The notes: generated by a model not told the origin, from the sequence alone. A stretch of DNA of 64,000 nt from Oscillospiraceae bacterium (GCA_020025715.1 JAHHRQ010000001.1:1-64000), one strand, 5' to 3'; shown: positions 35,874 to 44,933, numbered from the stretch's first letter. Numbers and translations: made by a program.

Positions 35874-36356
35874 ATGGCTTTAAGAAAAATTGTAACAAAA
35901 GAAGATCCGGTACTTTACAAAAAATGCCGTCCTGTAACTGATTTTAATTCCAGACTTCATCAGCTTCTGGACGATATGCGTGAGACTCTTATAAAGTCCA
36001 ACGGCGTGGGTCTTGCAGCTCCTCAGGTGGGCGTTCTGCGCAGAGCAGTTCTGGTTATGGAGACTAACGTTCCCGAGGGTGAGGATGAGTATATAATCGA
36101 GCTTATTAACCCTGAGATAATCGAACAGTCCGGCGAGCAGACCGGCGCAGAAGGCTGCCTCAGCGTTCCCGACGAGTACGGCGTAGTTACAAGAGCTATG
36201 AACGTCAAAGTAAGAGCTCAGGACAGAAACGGCGAATTCTTTGAGGTTGAGGGCACCGGACTTACCGCTCGCTGCTTTGCCCATGAAATCGACCACCTTG
36301 AAGGCATCCTCTTCACCTCAAGGGCCGAGCGTATGCTTGACCCCGAAGAAATGTAA
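35874..36356 (+). CDS. def: Peptide deformylase
   Basis: 160 residues from ATG 35874 (MALRKIVTKEDPVLYKKC), with GGAG seven bases upstream; the 40-residue upstream extension is rejected because it overlaps priA. Motifs GVGLAAPQV, EGCLSVP (metal Cys) and HEIDHL (HExxH-type zinc ligands) are intact. It removes the formyl group from nascent proteins, working ahead of methionine aminopeptidase. It pairs with fmt, which adds the formyl group to the initiator tRNA, 16 bp downstream. Confidence 0.97.
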   Translation: MALRKIVTKEDPVLYKKCRPVTDFNSRLHQLLDDMRETLIKSNGVGLAAPQVGVLRRAVLVMETNVPEGEDEYIIELINPEIIEQSGEQTGAEGCLSVPDEYGVVTRAMNVKVRAQDRNGEFFEVEGTGLTARCFAHEIDHLEGILFTSRAERMLDPEEM

Positions 36357-36372
36357 AACAGGAGTTTAGTAT

Positions 36373-37296
36373 ATGCGGATAGTGTTTATGGGTACGCCTG
36401 ACTTTGCGGCGGCCTCCCTTAAAAAGCTTATAGACGATAAATTTGATGTTGTCGGCGTTTTTACTCAGCCTGATAAGCCCAAAGGCAGAGGCATGGAGAT
36501 GAGCTTTTCTCCGGTAAAAACTCTGGCACTTGAAAATGATATTCCCGTATTTCAGCCTGTAAAAATGCGTGACGGTACTGCGTATGAGCAGGTAAAGGCA
36601 CTCCGGCCCGATATTCTGGTTGTAGTTGCCTACGGAAGAATTCTGCCCGATGAAATTCTGGCTCTGCCTAAGTACGGTGCTATAAATGTCCACGGCTCAC
36701 TGCTACCCAAATACAGAGGCGCAGCCCCCATTCAGTGGGCAGTATTAAACGGTGATAAAGTGACCGGTGTTACCACCATGTACCTTGCAAGCGAAATGGA
36801 TACCGGTGACATTATCTATGCTGCCGAGACTGAAATCGGAGAAAAAGAGACTTCCGGCGAACTTTTTGACAGACTTATGGATATGGGCGCCGAGCTTCTT
36901 GCTAAGACCCTCGTTGACATTGAAAACGGTACTGCTCCCAGAACTCCCCAGAACCACAGCGAGGCAAGCTATGTCAGCACACTGGATAAGTCTATTTGCC
37001 CCATTGACTTTAATAAGAGCCCCCGAGGCGTTCTTAAATGGATTTACGGCCTTCAGCCTTGGCCCGTTGCCACCATGGAGCTTGAGGGCAAGGTGTACAG
37101 AGTGTTCGGCGCAGACTATACAAACAACAAAACCGGCAAAGCGCCCGGAAAAGTTGTATCCACCGGAGATAAGGGCATTGAAATTGCCTGCAAAGACGGT
37201 GAAACCATAATGATTACAGAAATTCAGGCTCCGGGTAAAAAGCGGATGAATGCCGCCGACTTCCTGAGAGGCCATAAGATAAAGGTTGAGGATTGA
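36373..37296 (+). CDS. fmt: Methionyl-tRNA formyltransferase
   Basis: 307 residues. The N-terminal Rossmann domain has MRIVFMGTPDFAA, the formyl-transfer Asn and His in GAINVHGSLLPKYRGAAPIQWA (Asn105, His107) and the tRNA-binding loop. The C-terminal OB domain ends KKRMNAADFLRGHKI. It uses 10-formyltetrahydrofolate to formylate Met-tRNA(fMet). Its stop overlaps the rsmB ATG (TGATG). Confidence 0.97.
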   Translation: MRIVFMGTPDFAAASLKKLIDDKFDVVGVFTQPDKPKGRGMEMSFSPVKTLALENDIPVFQPVKMRDGTAYEQVKALRPDILVVVAYGRILPDEILALPKYGAINVHGSLLPKYRGAAPIQWAVLNGDKVTGVTTMYLASEMDTGDIIYAAETEIGEKETSGELFDRLMDMGAELLAKTLVDIENGTAPRTPQNHSEASYVSTLDKSICPIDFNKSPRGVLKWIYGLQPWPVATMELEGKVYRVFGADYTNNKTGKAPGKVVSTGDKGIEIACKDGETIMITEIQAPGKKRMNAADFLRGHKIKVED

Positions 37297-38615
37297 TGGA
37301 AATAAGCGGCAGAGAGGCCGCTCTTGCGGCGCTTGAAAGATGCCGGAGAGAAGGAGCCTGGTCAGGCGAGGTCATTGACCGTATTATAAAAAAATATTCT
37401 CTTCCCAGACGTGAAGCAGCCCTTGCTTCAAGACTTTGTCTGGGCGTGCTGCAAAACAGCACTTTCTGTGACTACTATATAGATTATTACCGCAAAGGCG
37501 GCAGTAAGCTTGAACCTAAACTCAGGGATATTCTGAGACTTGGGGTTTATCAGCTGGTTTTTCTTGATAAAATCCCCGACAGTGCCGCTGTAAACGAAAG
37601 CGTAGCCATAAGCAAAAAGACTGGCTACGGCAGAGCCTCCGGCCTTGTAAATGCCATACTCAGAAGGGTAGCGGAAAATAAAAATTCCCTGCCGGAGATC
37701 CCCGGAAAGGGAACGGCTGAGTATCTCAGCATAAAATACAGCCACCCCAAGTGGATCTGCGAGAGAATAATCGAAGAGAAGGATTATGATTTTGCCGAGG
37801 CATTCTTGAGCGAAAACAATAAGCCTTCTCCCCTTAACATTCAGGTAAACCGGCTTAAAATCAGCGTAGAAGATTACGAAAAGCAGCTTAATGATGCCGG
37901 TATTGAGTTTACAGCCCTTGAATATCCGACCGGCTGTCTTGAGCTTAAAGGCGGCAGCGTTACTGCACTTCCCGGCTTTGAAGAAGGCCTTTTTTATGTG
38001 CAGGACAGAGCTGCCAGAACTGCGGCGGAAATTGCAGGAGCTGAGGCAGGGATGCAGGTTCTTGATGCCTGCGCTGCCCCCGGCGGAAAAAGCTTTGCTG
38101 CAGCCATAGCCATGGAAAATCAGGGCGAGATCACTTCCTGCGATCTCCACGAAAAGAAACTCAGACTGATTTCAGAGGGCGCTGAAAGACTGGGCATAAA
38201 TATAATTAAAACCGAAGCCAGAGACGGCAGAAAGTTTGAGCCGGAATTTGAGGAAAAATTTGACCTTATAATTGCCGACGTTCCATGTTCCGGACTTGGC
38301 GTTATAGGCAAAAAGCCTGAAATCAGACAGAAAAGTGCAGAAGAAATTCAGGGGTTACCGAAAATACAGGGCGAAATCTTAAATAATCTTAAAAAGTATT
38401 TAAAGCCGGGCGGAATTATGTTATATTCTACCTGCACTGTCTTAAAATGTGAAAATGAGGATATAGTTCAGAGCTTCTTAAAGGAAAATCCGGATTTTGA
38501 AGCTGTGGACTTTACGGCGGGAAGTGTAAGCTCCCATGACGGAATGTACACCTTCTGGCCCAATACAGATAAATGCGACGGATTTTTCGCCGCAAAAATG
38601 AGAAGGATTAAATAA
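37296..38615 (+). CDS. rsmB: 16S rRNA m5C967 methyltransferase (RsmB/Sun)
   Basis: 439 residues. The N-terminal NusB-like helical domain (MEISGREAALAALERCRREG, ILRLGVYQLVFLDKIPDSAAVNESV) precedes a SAM methyltransferase domain with DACAAPGGKSF, the catalytic VPCSGLG and the second Cys in LYSTCTV. It methylates C967 of 16S rRNA. The ATG at 37296 overlaps the fmt stop; rlmN starts on the last base of the stop. Confidence 0.95.
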   Translation: MEISGREAALAALERCRREGAWSGEVIDRIIKKYSLPRREAALASRLCLGVLQNSTFCDYYIDYYRKGGSKLEPKLRDILRLGVYQLVFLDKIPDSAAVNESVAISKKTGYGRASGLVNAILRRVAENKNSLPEIPGKGTAEYLSIKYSHPKWICERIIEEKDYDFAEAFLSENNKPSPLNIQVNRLKISVEDYEKQLNDAGIEFTALEYPTGCLELKGGSVTALPGFEEGLFYVQDRAARTAAEIAGAEAGMQVLDACAAPGGKSFAAAIAMENQGEITSCDLHEKKLRLISEGAERLGINIIKTEARDGRKFEPEFEEKFDLIIADVPCSGLGVIGKKPEIRQKSAEEIQGLPKIQGEILNNLKKYLKPGGIMLYSTCTVLKCENEDIVQSFLKENPDFEAVDFTAGSVSSHDGMYTFWPNTDKCDGFFAAKMRRIK

Positions 38616-39646
38616 TGGGAATTGATATTCTGTCCATGCTGCCGGAGGAGATCGAAAAAGATTTTGCGGAGCTGGGCGAACCGAAATACAGAGCAGGGCA
38701 GGTCTTTTCATGGCTCCATAAGGGAGTACGTGATTTTGACAAGATGACCAATATCTCAAAGCCTCTGCGTGAAAAGCTGAAAGAGCGTTACAGCCTCCAT
38801 GAGCCTAAAATTCTGAGCAAGCAGGTTTCCGAGGTGGACGGCACAATAAAATACCTCTGGGAGCTTAAGGACGGAAATGCGGTAGAAACCGTTGTAATGA
38901 GCTATGAATACGGTAACACTGTCTGTGTTTCATGTCAGGTCGGATGCCGTCAGGGCTGCGCTTTCTGCGCCTCCACTATCGGCGGCCTTGTCCGCTCACT
39001 TGAACCGTCTGAAATTCTGGACGAGGTACTGTATTCTCAGCTGGATTCGGGAAAACATATTTCCAATATTGTCTTAATGGGTATAGGCGAGCCGCTGGAT
39101 AACTTCGATAACGTCATGCGTTTTCTGGAGCTTGTAAACCACCCTAAAGGCATGAACATAGGTATGCGCCATATAAGCCTTTCCACCTGCGGCATTACCG
39201 AGCGCTTTGATGATCTCGCAGACAGAGACTTGCAGATTACCGTAGCAGTTTCTCTCCACGCACCCGACGATGAAACCCGCTCCCGCCTTATGCCTGCAAA
39301 CCGGGGCAGAGGAGTGGAGCAGCTCATTGAAAGCTGCAAGAGATACTATGAGCGTACCGGCAGGCGTATTTCCTTTGAATATGCAATGATAGACGGGGTA
39401 AACGATACAGAGTACCATGCAAAACTTCTGGTGAAGAGAGCTTTGGCAGTAGGTGCCCATGTAAACCTTATCCCCCTTAACCATGTTGAGGAGCGAGAGT
39501 TTAAGCCCTCCACTCCCGGACATATGAAGGCATTTATAAAAATACTTGAGGACGCAGGCGTTAACTACACTGTAAGGCGCAAGCTGGGCAGCGACGTTGA
39601 CGCATCCTGCGGACAGCTCAGACGGAAAATTCAAAAGATAAAATGA
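38615..39646 (+). CDS. rlmN: 23S rRNA/tRNA adenine-C2 methyltransferase RlmN
   Basis: 343 residues. A radical SAM core with the CxxxCxxC cluster in CRQGCAFCASTIGG (about 112-119) and LMGIGEPLDNFDNVM. The C-terminal DASCGQLRRKIQ contains the Cys that forms the covalent intermediate. Start overlaps rsmB by 1 bp. RlmN methylates A2503 of 23S rRNA and A37 of some tRNAs, using two SAM molecules and an iron-sulfur cluster. Confidence 0.97.
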   Translation: MGIDILSMLPEEIEKDFAELGEPKYRAGQVFSWLHKGVRDFDKMTNISKPLREKLKERYSLHEPKILSKQVSEVDGTIKYLWELKDGNAVETVVMSYEYGNTVCVSCQVGCRQGCAFCASTIGGLVRSLEPSEILDEVLYSQLDSGKHISNIVLMGIGEPLDNFDNVMRFLELVNHPKGMNIGMRHISLSTCGITERFDDLADRDLQITVAVSLHAPDDETRSRLMPANRGRGVEQLIESCKRYYERTGRRISFEYAMIDGVNDTEYHAKLLVKRALAVGAHVNLIPLNHVEEREFKPSTPGHMKAFIKILEDAGVNYTVRRKLGSDVDASCGQLRRKIQKIK

Positions 39647-39685
39647 CTTTTCTCTTCCCATTTTTCAGAAGGAAGTGAGGATAAT

Positions 39686-40432
39686 ATGAAAAGCTTCGGC
39701 ATTACTGACAGGGGTAAGGTCAGGAAAGATAATCAGGACAGTTTTATAATTAAGGAGCTTGACGCAAAGGACTGCATCATAGTCGCGCTTTGTGACGGTA
39801 TGGGCGGCGCAAAGGCCGGAGGCCTTGCCAGCAACCTTTCAAATAAGGCCTTTGTGGCAGAAGTTTATGCAAAGCTCAACTCACGCCGGAAAAAAACACC
39901 GGATTATCAGGCAATTTTAAAAAGCGCCTGCACTGAGGCAAACAATGTTGCATACGAATATTCCCAGTTTGACGAACAGTTTAACGGAATGGGAACGACT
40001 ATTGTGGGCGGTGTGATAAAGACAGACGGCAGCGGTTATATTATAAATGTGGGTGACAGCAGAGCTTACCATATATCCCGCCGTTCCAACAGTATCTACC
40101 AGATTACCAGAGATCATTCTCTTGTGGAAGAGCTTCTGGAGTATGGTGCAATTACGAGAGAACAGGCCAAAGTTCACCCCCAGAGAAACGTTATTACGAG
40201 AGCTCTCGGCTCTGAGGAAAAAGTTGAAGCAGACTATTTTGAATTTAATCTTCAGAACGGAGATATTCTCCTGCTTTGCTCTGACGGACTTTCAAATATC
40301 ATCAGTGATTTTGAAATGCTGGATTACGCCAAGGAATACCCGGAACCGGAACTTCTTTGCGGTGCACTTTTAAGCAAGGCATTGAACCGGGGAGCCAGAG
40401 ACAACGTGACCGTAGTTGCGGTTATGAAGTGA
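39686..40432 (+). CDS. prpC: PP2C-type Ser/Thr protein phosphatase (PrpC)
   Basis: 248 residues with PP2C motifs: VRKDNQDSF, LCDGMGGAKAG, MGTTIVGG, NVGDSRAY, LLLCSDGLSN and ARDNVTVVAV, giving the Asp metal ligands. It opposes the PrkC kinase encoded 21 bp downstream. RBS GGAAGTGAGG is present before the ATG. prpC-prkC-rsgA is the standard Firmicute order. Confidence 0.96.
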   Translation: MKSFGITDRGKVRKDNQDSFIIKELDAKDCIIVALCDGMGGAKAGGLASNLSNKAFVAEVYAKLNSRRKKTPDYQAILKSACTEANNVAYEYSQFDEQFNGMGTTIVGGVIKTDGSGYIINVGDSRAYHISRRSNSIYQITRDHSLVEELLEYGAITREQAKVHPQRNVITRALGSEEKVEADYFEFNLQNGDILLLCSDGLSNIISDFEMLDYAKEYPEPELLCGALLSKALNRGARDNVTVVAVMK

Positions 40433-40453
40433 GCTTTATGAACGGAGAACTAT

Positions 40454-42136
40454 ATGACAAATAATGATGATAAATATATCGGCATGATGCTTGACGGCAG
40501 ATATGAGATCATAGAGCGCATTGGCGAGGGCGGAATGGCCATAGTATATAAGGCCCTCTGCCACAGACTTGACCGTTATGTTGCAGTTAAAATCATGCGT
40601 GATGATCTGGCTGCTGATGAAGAGGTCAGACGGAGATTCTGCGCAGAATCCCATGCAGTAGCTATGCTTTCTCATCCCAATATTGTTGCTGTCTATGATG
40701 TGAGCCACAATGATGCCATTGAATACATAGTTATGGAACTTGTAAACGGCATTACATTGAAGCAGTACATGGAGAAAAAGGGTGCACTGAATCAGGAAGA
40801 AGTTGTACACTTTACAAAGCAGATTGCAAATGCCCTTGCCCATGCCCATGAGCGGGGAATTATTCACAGAGATATTAAGCCCCAGAATATAATGCTTCTC
40901 AGAGACGGAACTGTTAAGGTCGGTGACTTTGGCATTGCTGCTCTTGAAAACGAAATTCACGAGGAAACCGGTCAGGCCATAGGCTCTATACACTATATTG
41001 CACCTGAGCAGGCCAGAGGTGAATGTCCTGATGCCAGAAGCGATATATATTCTCTGGGCGTTGTGATGTATGAAATGCTCACCGGAGAAAAGCCCTATAA
41101 CGGCGAGACTCTGGGCGAAATTGCCGTTCAGCACATGAACGCAAAGCCTGTGCCTCCCAGTGAGAAAGTTCCCGATGTTCCGCCTGAGCTGGAGCGAATC
41201 TGCTTAAAGGCTATGTGCGCGGAGATTGAGGAGCGCTACCAGAGTGCAAATGAGCTTTATGAAGATTTAGAGCGTTTTTCTCAGCCTGTTGTTACCGTAT
41301 CTCCCGAAGAAGATAAGGCACAGAAGGCAAAAGAGAAAAAACTCAAGCGCCGCGAAAGGATGCAGAGCAGAGAAATGATGCGTGAAAACAGAAGAAGCGC
41401 TTCAAAGGTTAGCTTCCTTTTAGGCTGCTTTGGAGTTTTGGCTGTTGCAATAGGCCTGTTCTCGTTCCTCTGGAATTTCTGGCTGGGCGATATTTTTGCA
41501 CCGGCGGAGAGAATAAACCTGCCTAATTTCACCGGCTTAAATTATGAGCAGCTGTTAAATGATCCTGAATACAGCGACATGTACAGTTTTCAGGTTATGT
41601 TTGTGGTTGACACCGATACTGAACCCGGTGTTGTTATGAGCCAGAACCCCAGCAGCGGCCGCAGCATGATGGTCACTCCCAGCGGAATTGAAGTTGAGCT
41701 TACTGTCAGCTCCGGCGCAACCATGACTCCGGTGCCTGATGTTATGAACATGGATTACAGGGAGGCAACCGCCCTTTTAAAGCAGAACGGATTTTACGTT
41801 GAAATTGAAAACATGATTTCCGAGGATGTAGCTCAGGACTATGTTATGGATGTTACACCCGCAGTTGGCGAGAAAATTGCCACCGGAACTACTGTTTATA
41901 TTACTGTAAGCGTGGGTCAGGAGCTTAATACTGTTTCAATGCCTAACCTTATCGGCCTTCCCGAGGAGGCAGCTATAAGCCAGATTGAAAGTGCGGGACT
42001 CAGCTACGGCGGCGCAGAGAGAGTGAATGACGACGTTATGAGAGGCACTGTTATTTCTCAGAGCGTTGAGGCTTTCTCAGACGTTGAAGAACACAGCAGA
42101 ATAACCCTTTCTGTTTCCACCGGACCGGAGGACTGA
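40454..42136 (+). CDS. prkC: PASTA-domain Ser/Thr protein kinase (PrkC/PknB)
   Basis: 560 residues. The Hanks-type kinase domain (about 12-280) has GEGGMAIVYKA, the VAIK-type Lys (YVAVKIMRD), HRDIKPQNIML, DFGIA and APEQARG. A Lys/Arg-rich juxtamembrane segment leads to one membrane helix (VSFLLGCFGVLAVAIGLFSFLW, about 317-338). Three extracellular PASTA repeats follow, starting at INLPNFTG, VPDVMNMD and MPNLIGLP; Bacillus PrkC also has three. The PASTA domains sense muropeptides/lipid II. The kinase affects germination, wall synthesis and translation. TGA overlaps the rsgA ATG by 1 bp. Confidence 0.96.
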   Translation: MTNNDDKYIGMMLDGRYEIIERIGEGGMAIVYKALCHRLDRYVAVKIMRDDLAADEEVRRRFCAESHAVAMLSHPNIVAVYDVSHNDAIEYIVMELVNGITLKQYMEKKGALNQEEVVHFTKQIANALAHAHERGIIHRDIKPQNIMLLRDGTVKVGDFGIAALENEIHEETGQAIGSIHYIAPEQARGECPDARSDIYSLGVVMYEMLTGEKPYNGETLGEIAVQHMNAKPVPPSEKVPDVPPELERICLKAMCAEIEERYQSANELYEDLERFSQPVVTVSPEEDKAQKAKEKKLKRRERMQSREMMRENRRSASKVSFLLGCFGVLAVAIGLFSFLWNFWLGDIFAPAERINLPNFTGLNYEQLLNDPEYSDMYSFQVMFVVDTDTEPGVVMSQNPSSGRSMMVTPSGIEVELTVSSGATMTPVPDVMNMDYREATALLKQNGFYVEIENMISEDVAQDYVMDVTPAVGEKIATGTTVYITVSVGQELNTVSMPNLIGLPEEAAISQIESAGLSYGGAERVNDDVMRGTVISQSVEAFSDVEEHSRITLSVSTGPED

Positions 42137-43020
42137 TGAAAGAGAACGTTATAATTAAGGCCCTCAGCGGATTTTACTATGTGCAGACTCCCGAGGGGGT
42201 TATGGAATGTAAGGCCAGAGGCCGTTTCAGAATGGACGGCACATCCCCGCTGGTTGGCGATAAAGTAGTTTGCAGCAAAGACCCCCACGGCAAAGGCAGA
42301 ATTGATAAAATAGAGGAGCGCAAAAACTTCTTTATAAGACCTGCCGTTGCAAATATAGACACTCTTGTGTTTATTGCCGCAAATACTAATCCGGTTACCG
42401 ATCCCTTTTTGGTGGACAGAGTTTCCGTAATAGCAGAGGATGCAGGCTGCGAGCTTATAATCTGCGTCAATAAAACCGATATAGATGCAGGAAAAGAGCT
42501 TGTAGACATCTTCACTCTTGCCGGCTACAAGGTCATTCCCATAAGCGCCAAAACAGGCGAGGGAATGGAAGAACTGAGAGCATCTTTAAAGGGTAAAATC
42601 TCAGCATTTACCGGAAACTCAGGCGTAGGCAAATCCAGCATTTTGAATATGCTGATGCCGGGAGTTAATATCCCGGTAGGCGAGGTTAGCGAAAAGCTGG
42701 GCCGCGGACGCCATACCACAAGACATGTTGAGCTGTATTCAATAGGGGAGGACACCTATATAGCCGATACTCCCGGTTTCGCCTCCTTCGATATTGAAAT
42801 GATGAACATTATCCCCAAGGAAGAGCTTCAGTATGACTTCATAGATTTTGAACCATACATAGGAAAGTGCCGCTTTAATAACTGCGCTCATCTGAAAGAG
42901 CCGGGCTGTGCGGTGCGTGAAGCACTGGAAAAGGGAGAAATTTCCCAGAGCCGCTATGATTCATATGTAAGGCTCTATGAGCTAAGCGCTCAGCATAAAT
43001 CTTGGGAACTGAATAAATAA
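42136..43020 (+). CDS. rsgA: Ribosome small-subunit GTPase RsgA (YloQ/CpgA)
   Basis: 294 residues with the circularly permuted GTPase order: OB fold (SGFYYVQTPEGVMECKARG), G4 VNKTDI, G5 PISAKTG, then Walker A GNSGVGKSS and G3 DTPGFASFD. A zinc motif CRFNNCAHLKEPGCAV follows. RsgA matures the 30S subunit. It sits after prkC in the conserved cluster. In Bacillus rpe follows; here rpe is 14 kb away and a small membrane protein and a SpoVM-like peptide come next. Confidence 0.96.
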   Translation: MKENVIIKALSGFYYVQTPEGVMECKARGRFRMDGTSPLVGDKVVCSKDPHGKGRIDKIEERKNFFIRPAVANIDTLVFIAANTNPVTDPFLVDRVSVIAEDAGCELIICVNKTDIDAGKELVDIFTLAGYKVIPISAKTGEGMEELRASLKGKISAFTGNSGVGKSSILNMLMPGVNIPVGEVSEKLGRGRHTTRHVELYSIGEDTYIADTPGFASFDIEMMNIIPKEELQYDFIDFEPYIGKCRFNNCAHLKEPGCAVREALEKGEISQSRYDSYVRLYELSAQHKSWELNK

Positions 43021-43086
43021 ATAGTCTCAAATTGCCGCTTCCTGCGTATAATGGAATGAAACATTGTACACGGGGGGCGGTTTTTT

Positions 43087-43239
43087 ATGCGCAGGAATCG
43101 CCGCAATATGTGGGGATGTATTGCGATAGGCGTAGGTCTTATAATAATTCTTTCAATGGTACTGCCGACGGAGTTCTGGTGGTTCGCGTTTGCGGCGCTG
43201 CTCATATGCCTTGGAATATGGTATCTGAGAGGCTGCTGA
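43087..43239 (+). CDS. Small two-helix membrane protein (50 aa), unknown
   Basis: A 50-residue frame starting ATG 43087 behind a G-rich stretch (ACGGGGGGCGG). It begins basic (MRRNRRNMWGC), has one hydrophobic helix (IAIGVGLIIILSMVLPT), a Trp-rich turn (EFWWFAF) and a second helix (ALLICLGIWYLRGC). Such a shape points to a membrane protein of two short helices with Arg at both ends. It lies 15 bp before a SpoVM-like gene. I recognise no family. Position and composition suggest a sporulation membrane component; that is inference. A CGTATAAT box 43045-43052 may be a sporulation-type -10 site. Confidence 0.7.
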   Translation: MRRNRRNMWGCIAIGVGLIIILSMVLPTEFWWFAFAALLICLGIWYLRGC

Positions 43240-43254
43240 GGAAGGAGATATTAA

Positions 43255-43323
43255 ATGAAGGTTTATATTATAAAACTTCCCAGATGTATAAGTAAATTTA
43301 TAAGCCACTTCTGTAAAAAGTAA
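43255..43323 (+). CDS. spoVM: SpoVM-like 22-aa spore morphogenesis peptide
   Basis: 22 residues from ATG 43255: MKVYIIKLPR-CISKFISHFCKK (hyphen for reading only). The N-terminus matches Bacillus SpoVM (MKFYTIKLPK...) in MK, Tyr4, Ile6-Lys7-Leu8, Pro9 and a basic residue at 10. Pro9 is the residue that lets SpoVM lie on convex membranes. SpoVM is an amphipathic peptide of about 26 residues that marks the forespore surface and anchors SpoIVA. The ribosome site (GGAAGGAG, seven bases before the ATG) is excellent. In Bacillus spoVM also lies near prpC-prkC-rsgA-rpe, so order supports the call. The C-terminal half differs, with two Cys residues. Confidence 0.75.
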   Translation: MKVYIIKLPRCISKFISHFCKK

Positions 43324-43379
43324 TAGATGGCTTCTTTGCCGCATATTATGTACAAACTGTGCGGTAAGGAGCGTTTGAT

Positions 43380-44882
43380 ATGGAGATAAAATTTGAAAAT
43401 AAACTTGTTCCCAGTTACAGGGAAGTATCTCATCAGTTAAAGAGAATTCAGGAGAGCGCGGAGAGCGTTGTGCCTGACACCAACGATGACATCGGCCGGA
43501 TTGCATCAATCCATACATCCGTTCTGCTTAAAAGCAAGGATGTGACCGGCAGGGGAGTACAGGTTACAGGCGAAGTAGGTGCTGTCCTGCTGTACATAAC
43601 GGAAAGCGAGAGCGGAGTATCTTATTTGCGCCTTTCAAAGTCATTTACCATGGAATTTGATACCGGCGAAATTGAAGCCGACACCATAGCACAGATAGCT
43701 TTGAATGTAACCAACGCCGAGGCCAGAGTTTTAAATCCCCGAAAGGTTTCGGTAACGGTTGAGCTTGCAGGTGAACTGAGCTGTTACAGACAGGAGAATG
43801 TGAGCATTGAAGAGAGCCTGCCGGAAAATGCCTGCGCAGGCATACATTCAAAGCTTGAGTGTGAAGAGCTGATGCTGCCTAATGCTGTCTGCGAAAAAAC
43901 CTTTGCAGTAAACGAACAGTTTGGCTTTCCCTCCGGAAAACCTGCCCCCTCGGAACTGGTATTTCAGAATGCAGACTTCTGCGTTGAAGAAAGTCAGCAT
44001 ATAGGCAGCAAAATTATAATAAAAGGTAATGTGAATATTGAGCTGTGCTACCTTTCCAAGGAAGTAAATTATCCTATCAGAACAAAATTTACCTCTCCGT
44101 TCTCTCAGATTATAGACACCGGAGAGGAAGAAATGGACGGGTGCACGGTCATAATCGAACTGACATCGGCCTACTATGAGCTGATTGACACCATAAACGG
44201 CGACAAGGCATTGGATGCAGAGCTTCACGCGGTAGCGCAGGTTGTAAGCCGGAAGATGCAGAAAATTTCCTACATTTCCGACGCTTACAGTAATTCAATG
44301 CCCGCACTGTGCAGCGTGAAACCACTCCAGTTTTCGGAAGTTTCCGATACAAGAAAAGCAAGCCTCAGCTCAGAGGAGCATATAAGCATTGCCGAGGACT
44401 GCGAGGATGTGGTAAGCGTTTTTGCATCTATTATTCAGTCCGGCGCAAATCAGGGAAAATTCAGCGCTGTTGTCTGCCTTGATATTCTGTACCGGAGCAA
44501 GAGCGGCAGCTTATCTTCCGCAAGAAGGCTTGTAAATCTGGAGCAGGAGTGTCCTGAGGGCAGCATAAGACTTATAGGCGCGAGAATAAGCGAGCTGAGT
44601 GTAAAGCCGGAAGGGGAGGCGGTGGAAAGCTGCATCTGTATAGAAATGAGCTATCAGACCATAAATACAAGAGAAATAAGCCATGTAACGGAAATGGAGC
44701 TTGACGAGGAAAAGGAATATGACCTGTCAAAGTTCCCAAGCCTTTACATGGTGAGACAGGACGGAGAAAGCCTTTGGGAGCTTGCAAAAAATTACCACTC
44801 AAGCGTGGAGAGTATAGAGAGCTATAACTTCTCATCCGAGCGGGAAAATACGGAGCTTCTGCTTATTCCCCGTGAAATTTAG
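43380..44882 (+). CDS. SPOCS/LysM spore morphogenetic protein (SipL-like)
   Basis: 500 residues. The N-terminal and central parts consist of beta-rich SPOCS (DUF3794) units, recognisable from VQVTGEVGAVLLYITESE, IIIKGNVNIELCYLSKE and SAVVCLDILYRSKS. The C-terminus is a LysM domain (SLYMVRQDGESLWELAKNYHSSVESIESYN, about 450-485). This architecture is that of Clostridioides SipL, which binds the coat ATPase SpoIVA through its LysM domain. Placement 56 bp after a SpoVM-like peptide puts two partners of SpoIVA in one locus. No signal peptide. Another clostridial SPOCS/LysM protein is the main alternative. Confidence 0.85.
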   Translation: MEIKFENKLVPSYREVSHQLKRIQESAESVVPDTNDDIGRIASIHTSVLLKSKDVTGRGVQVTGEVGAVLLYITESESGVSYLRLSKSFTMEFDTGEIEADTIAQIALNVTNAEARVLNPRKVSVTVELAGELSCYRQENVSIEESLPENACAGIHSKLECEELMLPNAVCEKTFAVNEQFGFPSGKPAPSELVFQNADFCVEESQHIGSKIIIKGNVNIELCYLSKEVNYPIRTKFTSPFSQIIDTGEEEMDGCTVIIELTSAYYELIDTINGDKALDAELHAVAQVVSRKMQKISYISDAYSNSMPALCSVKPLQFSEVSDTRKASLSSEEHISIAEDCEDVVSVFASIIQSGANQGKFSAVVCLDILYRSKSGSLSSARRLVNLEQECPEGSIRLIGARISELSVKPEGEAVESCICIEMSYQTINTREISHVTEMELDEEKEYDLSKFPSLYMVRQDGESLWELAKNYHSSVESIESYNFSSERENTELLLIPREI

Positions 44883-44933
44883 CAAAATATCCTGAGCACC
44901 CTAAAAATAAAGGGTAAAAAAGCCGATTTGCCC

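Noticed and set aside
43024..43052. SigE-type promoter before the 50-aa gene
   Set aside because: TCAAATT and CGTATAAT partly fit, but the spacer is 11 bp rather than about 14, so it was not listed as a feature.
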